Shown here in pieces: positions 7,375-10,553 of a DNA stretch of 10,553 nucleotides. This DNA comes from Marinosulfonomonas sp. (lineage in GTDB: Bacteria > Pseudomonadota > Alphaproteobacteria > Rhodobacterales > Rhodobacteraceae). The stretch's first letter is position 1. Each line of letters begins with the position of its first letter. The stretch spans positions 1 through 10,553 of the forward strand of contig JALSJL010000437.1 in NCBI GenBank assembly GCA_026989405.1. The letters are read 5' to 3'. Made by a program: the position numbers and the translations under genes. A model generated the notes under the pieces. The model saw nothing but the letters and a program-made list of their open reading frames with translations, ran no database searches and had not been told where the DNA came from.

Positions 7375-7969
7375 CATTGCCCGCCGCCGGTTTCTGGCGG
7401 GAACGGCGGCTGCCGTGCTGCTTGCGTCAAGTGCCGGCCCGGCGTTTGCGCTGAGTGAAGCCGAGGCCAAGGCCCTGGTTGACCGGGTCGTTGCCGACAT
7501 CAACAAGATCATTTCTTCGGGCAAGCCCGAAACGAAGATGTATCGAGATTTCGAGAATGTGTTCGCCAAATACGCCTATGTCTCCGGCATTGCGCGCACG
7601 GTTCTCGGGCCGCCGGCCCGCAGTGCCAGCAAGTCGGAGATGGCCGCCTTCACCAAGGCGTTTCAGGGCTACATGGGGCGCAAGTATGGCAAGCGGTTCC
7701 GCGAATTCATTGGCGGCAAGATCATCGTTCAGGACGCGCGCAAACTGAAATCGTTTTACGAGGTGAAAACCACGGCAATTCTCGCCGGGGAACCGCCGTT
7801 CGAAGTGACGTTCATGGTTTCGGATGTCTCTGGCAAGGGACTGTTCTTCGACATGCTGATTGAAGGGATCAGCCTTTTGAAGGCCGAGAAATCCGAAATC
7901 GGCGCGATGCTCGACAAGCGGCGCGGGAACCTGTCCAAGTTGATCGAAGATCTGAACAAGGCGGGCTAG
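7352..7969 (+). CDS. mlaC: MlaC-family periplasmic phospholipid-binding protein with Tat-like signal peptide
   Basis: 205 residues from the chosen start, matching the family (about 200-215). It is the periplasmic shuttle of the Mla system, carrying phospholipid between MlaA at the outer membrane and the MlaFEDB complex at the inner membrane. The N-terminus has a twin-arginine-like motif ARRRFLAG (10-17), a hydrophobic stretch (18-29) and an Ala-Phe-Ala cleavage site (31-33). The mature part carries typical MlaC features: YRDFENVFAKYAYV (64-77), FTKAFQGYMGRKYGKRF (100-116) and GLFFDMLIEGISLL (163-176). The start overlaps mlaA by 23 bases with a good ribosome site; the ATG at 7283 would bury the signal peptide 23 residues in, so I rejected it. 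Its stop codon overlaps that of the convergent PBP gene. Confidence 0.94.
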   Translation: MKVSYPNDIARRRFLAGTAAAVLLASSAGPAFALSEAEAKALVDRVVADINKIISSGKPETKMYRDFENVFAKYAYVSGIARTVLGPPARSASKSEMAAFTKAFQGYMGRKYGKRFREFIGGKIIVQDARKLKSFYEVKTTAILAGEPPFEVTFMVSDVSGKGLFFDMLIEGISLLKAEKSEIGAMLDKRRGNLSKLIEDLNKAG

Positions 7970-10158
7970 CGGTCGCGTTTGCCAAAAAGTGCCTGCAGGA
8001 AATTGTCAATGAACTGGCCGTCGTTGGCTTGTGCAGGCGGGGCCGGCGTTTCGATGCCCGGCCCGGTCGGGTAGGGCAGCGCGACAGGCGGCTCAGCCGG
8101 GCGGATCATCGGCAACGGGCGCGGCGGCAGGTCTTCGTGCACCCGCACCATGACTTCGCGCCAGATCGCGGCAGGCAGCCCGCCCCCTGTTACACCCGAA
8201 AGCGGCGTGTTGTCGTCATAGCCCATCCAGACACCCGCCACATAATCGGCAGTGAACCCGAGGAACCACGCATCGCGCGCGCCCTGTGTCGTTCCGGTCT
8301 TGGCGGCCATTTCACGGTCGGGCAATCTTGCGCGCCGGGCCGTGCCGCCTTCGACCACCTGGTTCATCATGTAGATCAGCTGCTCGGCCGATTGCGGGGT
8401 GATCACCCGTTCGCCGATGCCGCCGCCCTCTGTCATCAGTGGCTCCTGTTCGCCCTGCAGGCGCAGCTCGACCAGCCCGTATGGCGTGACCGACGAGCCG
8501 CCGTTCAGGATGCCGGCATAGGCGCCGGTCATCTCCAGCAAGGTCGACTCGGATGCGCCCAGTGCCAGCGCCGGCCCCAGGGCAAGGTCGCTTTCGATGC
8601 CAAATTCGCTGGCTACCGTGCGCACATTGTCCAGCCCGACAGCCTGCGACAGCCGCACGGCGGGAATGTTCAGCGAGTATTTCAACGCATCCGTCAGCGT
8701 GACGGGGCCGCGAAATTTCTTGTCGTAGTTGCGCGGGCTCCACGGCCCGGAGCCGGGAATGTCGATCGTGATCGGCTCATCCAGTATCGTGTCGTCATAG
8801 CGGTAGCCAAGCTCCAGCGCGGTTGCATAGACAAACGGCTTGAAGGATGATCCGGTCTGGCGTTTCGCCTGGATGGCGCGGTTGAACTGCCCCGCCACGC
8901 CCTTGAACTTGCGCCCGCCAACCATGGCGCGCACCGCGCCGTCGGCCGACATCACGACAATTGCCGCCTGCACCTGCGAGCCGTCTTTCAGGCGCTCGTC
9001 CAGGACCTTCTGCAACCCTTCCTCGGCCGCGGTCTGGATACGTTGATCGAACGTCGTGCGGATCACGACGTCTTCAGTCGTGTCGCGCGTCAGGAAGGAC
9101 GGCCCGCTTTCCATGACCCAGTCGGCGAAATAGCCGCCCGCGCGCGCCTCGGCCGCCGCGGACAATTCCGCTGGGTTTGCGCGGGCGTCCTGTGCTTCGC
9201 CGGGCGAAAGGTAGCCCTGTTCTTCCATCAGCCCGATGATCAGGTTTGCCCGGTCCTGCGAGCGCTGCAGGTTGCGTGTCGGCGCATAGCGCGAGGGGGC
9301 TTTCAGCAACCCGGCCAGCATTGCGGCTTCGGCCGGGGTCACATTGGCTGCCGACTTTCCGAAATACCGCTGGCTCGCGGCTTCGAAGCCGCGCGAGCCG
9401 GCGCCAAGGAAGGCGCGGTTCAGGTAGATCGTCAGGATTTCGTCCTTGGTGTAGCTCGCCTCCAGCGCAAACGCGTAAACCGCTTCCTTGACCTTGCGCC
9501 AGAGCGAGCCTTGCCGGCAGTCGGCCTCATAGGCCGTTTCGCTTTCCCACTTGTTCGGGTCGAACGGCACGCCAAGGCACAGCAGCTTGGCTGTCTGCTG
9601 GGTGATGGTCGAGCCGCCGTTGCCTGACAGCGGCCCGCGCCCTTCGGCAAGGTTGATGCGAACTGCAGATGCAATCCCGCGCGGGCTGACGCCAAGGTGG
9701 CGGTAAAAACGGCGGTCTTCCGTCGCGACCACCGCGTTCCTGAGGTTGGGCGACACGGTGTCGGCGGTGATCTGCCCGCCGAACTGCTCACCGCGCCAGG
9801 CAAACACTTCGTTGTTGCGGTCCAACAGGGTGACGGACCCGCGCGCGCGCGCGTCCAGCAGGTCTTCGACAGGTGGTAGCGTCGTGTAGAAATAGCCCAC
9901 GCCGAGCGCCAGAAGAATGGCCAGCACAGCAGTGCCGCGAAGGGCCAGTCGCCATGTCAGGCGGAAAACCCAGGCGAAGGTTCCGCGCAGCAAACGGGTC
10001 AGCCATGACCCCTTGCGCCCGCTGCGGCGTGCCGGTCTGGCCCTGGCTTTGGGCTTTCGGCTGCGTGCGGCCGGTTTCGCCGGCTTGCGCTTGGGTTTTT
10101 TCGTATAGCGCTTGTCGGCCACAAGGACCGGGCGCTTTTTCTTTCCGGACCCGCTCAT
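7966..10158 (-). CDS. Class A (bifunctional) penicillin-binding protein, PBP1A-like
   Basis: 730 residues. Order: a cytosolic tail with 22 Lys/Arg in the first 50 residues, one membrane segment (about 73-91), a GT51 glycosyltransferase domain (about 105-310), and a transpeptidase domain (about 395-670), then a Pro-rich tail. Glycosyltransferase motifs are EDRRFYRHLG with catalytic Glu147, GGSTITQQ (181-188), RKVKE (221-225) and a YLN motif (245-247). Transpeptidase motifs are the Ser437-x-x-Lys440 in TGSSFKPF, Ser495-Leu-Asn497, and KTGTT (620-624). It should polymerise lipid II and cross-link peptidoglycan from the inner membrane. The ATG at 10158 has GGAG five bases upstream. It is shorter than E. 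coli PBP1a, so I give no gene symbol. A stretch with two Cys (194, 214) between the GT motifs is unusual. Confidence 0.96.
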   Translation of the reverse strand: MSGSGKKKRPVLVADKRYTKKPKRKPAKPAARSRKPKARARPARRSGRKGSWLTRLLRGTFAWVFRLTWRLALRGTAVLAILLALGVGYFYTTLPPVEDLLDARARGSVTLLDRNNEVFAWRGEQFGGQITADTVSPNLRNAVVATEDRRFYRHLGVSPRGIASAVRINLAEGRGPLSGNGGSTITQQTAKLLCLGVPFDPNKWESETAYEADCRQGSLWRKVKEAVYAFALEASYTKDEILTIYLNRAFLGAGSRGFEAASQRYFGKSAANVTPAEAAMLAGLLKAPSRYAPTRNLQRSQDRANLIIGLMEEQGYLSPGEAQDARANPAELSAAAEARAGGYFADWVMESGPSFLTRDTTEDVVIRTTFDQRIQTAAEEGLQKVLDERLKDGSQVQAAIVVMSADGAVRAMVGGRKFKGVAGQFNRAIQAKRQTGSSFKPFVYATALELGYRYDDTILDEPITIDIPGSGPWSPRNYDKKFRGPVTLTDALKYSLNIPAVRLSQAVGLDNVRTVASEFGIESDLALGPALALGASESTLLEMTGAYAGILNGGSSVTPYGLVELRLQGEQEPLMTEGGGIGERVITPQSAEQLIYMMNQVVEGGTARRARLPDREMAAKTGTTQGARDAWFLGFTADYVAGVWMGYDDNTPLSGVTGGGLPAAIWREVMVRVHEDLPPRPLPMIRPAEPPVALPYPTGPGIETPAPPAQANDGQFIDNFLQALFGKRDR
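9372..9399. repeat. Near-perfect inverted repeat inside the PBP gene
   Basis: An 18-base perfect palindrome CGCGGCTTCGAAGCCGCG (9376-9393) is extended by GGCT (9372-9375) pairing with AGCC (9396-9399) past a two-base bulge. It lies in codons for the conserved GSRGFEAASQ region of the glycosyltransferase domain, so GC-rich codon choice may explain it. Confidence 0.6.
9840..9853. repeat. (CG)7 dinucleotide tract in the PBP gene
   Basis: Fourteen bases of strictly alternating CG encode part of the DARARGS segment (residues 102-108) just after the PBP membrane anchor. Length change here would shift the frame, but Ala-Arg codons in GC-rich DNA give such tracts readily. Confidence 0.8.
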
Positions 10159-10248
10159 GAGGTCTCCAGTGCCTGCTCATAGGTTTTTCAGGTAGTCACT
10201 GGCGCAGGGATTGAAAGGGTGCAACCCCGATTCCGTAAAAACCCCGCA

Positions 10249-10267
10249 TCGCACAAAAATTGTGCGA
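10249..10267. promoter_or_regulatory. Perfect 19-base palindrome, candidate NtrC box upstream of glnK
   Basis: TCGCACAAAAATTGTGCGA has 8-base arms around AAA. It contains GCAC-N7-GTGC, the pattern of enteric NtrC sites. It is centred about 164 bases before the glnK start, a distance suited to an enhancer-type activator site, in the divergent region between the PBP gene and glnK. NtrC control of P-II/ammonium-transporter genes is established in several proteobacteria; its use here is inferred. It is not a terminator, since no T-run follows on either strand. Confidence 0.55.
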
Positions 10268-10407
10268 CCGCCCAAAAAAACGCCAAAATAGTGAACTGGC
10301 CCGGTCTGCGGACACAATGTCGCGGCCGTTGCAGGGCCGATTTCTTGTCAAATTCCGGGGCGCTGCAATGGAAGGGGGGCGAATTCTTGAGAGAACTGCC
10401 TGCCCAC

Positions 10408-10414
10408 AGGAAGG
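10408..10414 (+). promoter_or_regulatory. Ribosome binding site of glnK
   Basis: AGGAAGG lies seven bases before the GTG at 10422. It supports the non-ATG start, which also matches the conserved MKLI-type N-terminus of P-II proteins. Confidence 0.8.
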
Positions 10415-10421
10415 ATAAGAC

Positions 10422-10553
10422 GTGAAACTGATCATCGCAGCAATCAAACCATTCAAGCTAGAGGAGGTCCGTGAAGCGCTCACCCAGGTTGGCGTGCGCG
10501 GCATGATGGTCTCCGACATCAAGGGGTTCGGCTCGCAGTCGGGCCATACCGAG
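10422..10553 (+). CDS. glnK: P-II nitrogen regulatory protein, GlnK type, 3' end cut by window edge
   Basis: The first 44 residues of a P-II protein (usual length 112), read from a GTG start with a strong ribosome site. The start MKLIIAAIKPFKLEEVREAL (1-20) and the following VRGMMVSDIKGFGSQSGHTE (25-44) are unmistakable P-II sequence leading into the T-loop. P-II trimers sense 2-oxoglutarate and ATP/ADP and control nitrogen proteins; GlnK types usually precede an ammonium transporter gene (amt) and regulate it, so amt is expected just past the edge. Compared with the usual GFGRQKGH, this protein has Ser38 and Ser40 in place of Arg38 and Lys40, with Gln39 kept. The T-loop Tyr51 lies outside the window, so uridylylation cannot be judged. 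glnK rather than glnB is inferred from sequence type. Confidence 0.9.
   Translation, partial: MKLIIAAIKPFKLEEVREALTQVGVRGMMVSDIKGFGSQSGHTE

Noticed and set aside
10249..10267. Palindrome read as an intrinsic terminator
   Set aside because: No T-run follows on either strand, and it lies between two divergent genes where no transcript should end.
10297..10309. TGGCCCGGTCTGC as a sigma-54 promoter for glnK
   Set aside because: Only 8 bases separate the GG and GC elements; sigma-54 promoters need 10.
10345..10350. TTGTCA as a -35 box for glnK
   Set aside because: No acceptable -10 hexamer lies 16-18 bases downstream.
10196..10522. Minus-strand open frame of 108 codons across the PBP-glnK spacer
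   Set aside because: It overlaps the firm glnK start and the palindrome, has no family resemblance, and is explained by GC-rich shadow reading.

Overview
The window looks like ordinary chromosome of an alphaproteobacterium, most likely of the Rhodobacteraceae/Roseobacter group. The grounds are GC-rich sequence with matching codon use, an adjacent mlaA-mlaC pair, a class A penicillin-binding protein with a very basic N-terminal tail, a COG3146-type acyltransferase, and a P-II gene of the GlnK type. No rRNA, tRNA, CRISPR, prophage or insertion sequence is visible. Taxonomy is inferred from protein character, not from a search.

Layout. Positions 1-6452 hold six genes on the minus strand. In transcription order they are a PrtD-like type I secretion ABC transporter (4725-6452), its HlyD/PrtE-like membrane fusion partner (3415-4737), a RidA-superfamily protein (2883-3347), a glycerophosphodiester phosphodiesterase (2116-2886), a FemAB-like N-acyltransferase (915-2087) and a ferredoxin-reductase-type flavoprotein cut by the window edge (1-836). 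Two junctions overlap (13 and 4 bases) and the others are 28-78 bases, so much of this may be one transcript. A 166-base divergent region (6453-6618) separates it from mlaA and mlaC on the plus strand (6619-7969), which encode the outer-membrane lipoprotein and the periplasmic carrier of the Mla phospholipid pathway. The MlaFED transporter core is not in the window. mlaC runs head-on into a class A PBP gene on the minus strand (7966-10158), and the two stop codons share one CTAG. A 263-base divergent region then leads to the 5' end of a GlnK-type P-II gene (10422 to the edge). It carries a perfect 19-base palindrome that fits the NtrC-box pattern.

Much of the window concerns the cell envelope: secretion, lipid transport, peptidoglycan synthesis and possibly phospholipid head-group turnover. 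The right edge opens a nitrogen-control locus. I see no clear novel system. The points most worth a second look are the degenerate ABC signature motif in the type I exporter, a Ser in place of the catalytic Arg in the RidA-like protein, the Tat-like signal on MlaC, a two-cysteine insertion in the PBP glycosyltransferase domain, and the NtrC-like palindrome upstream of glnK.
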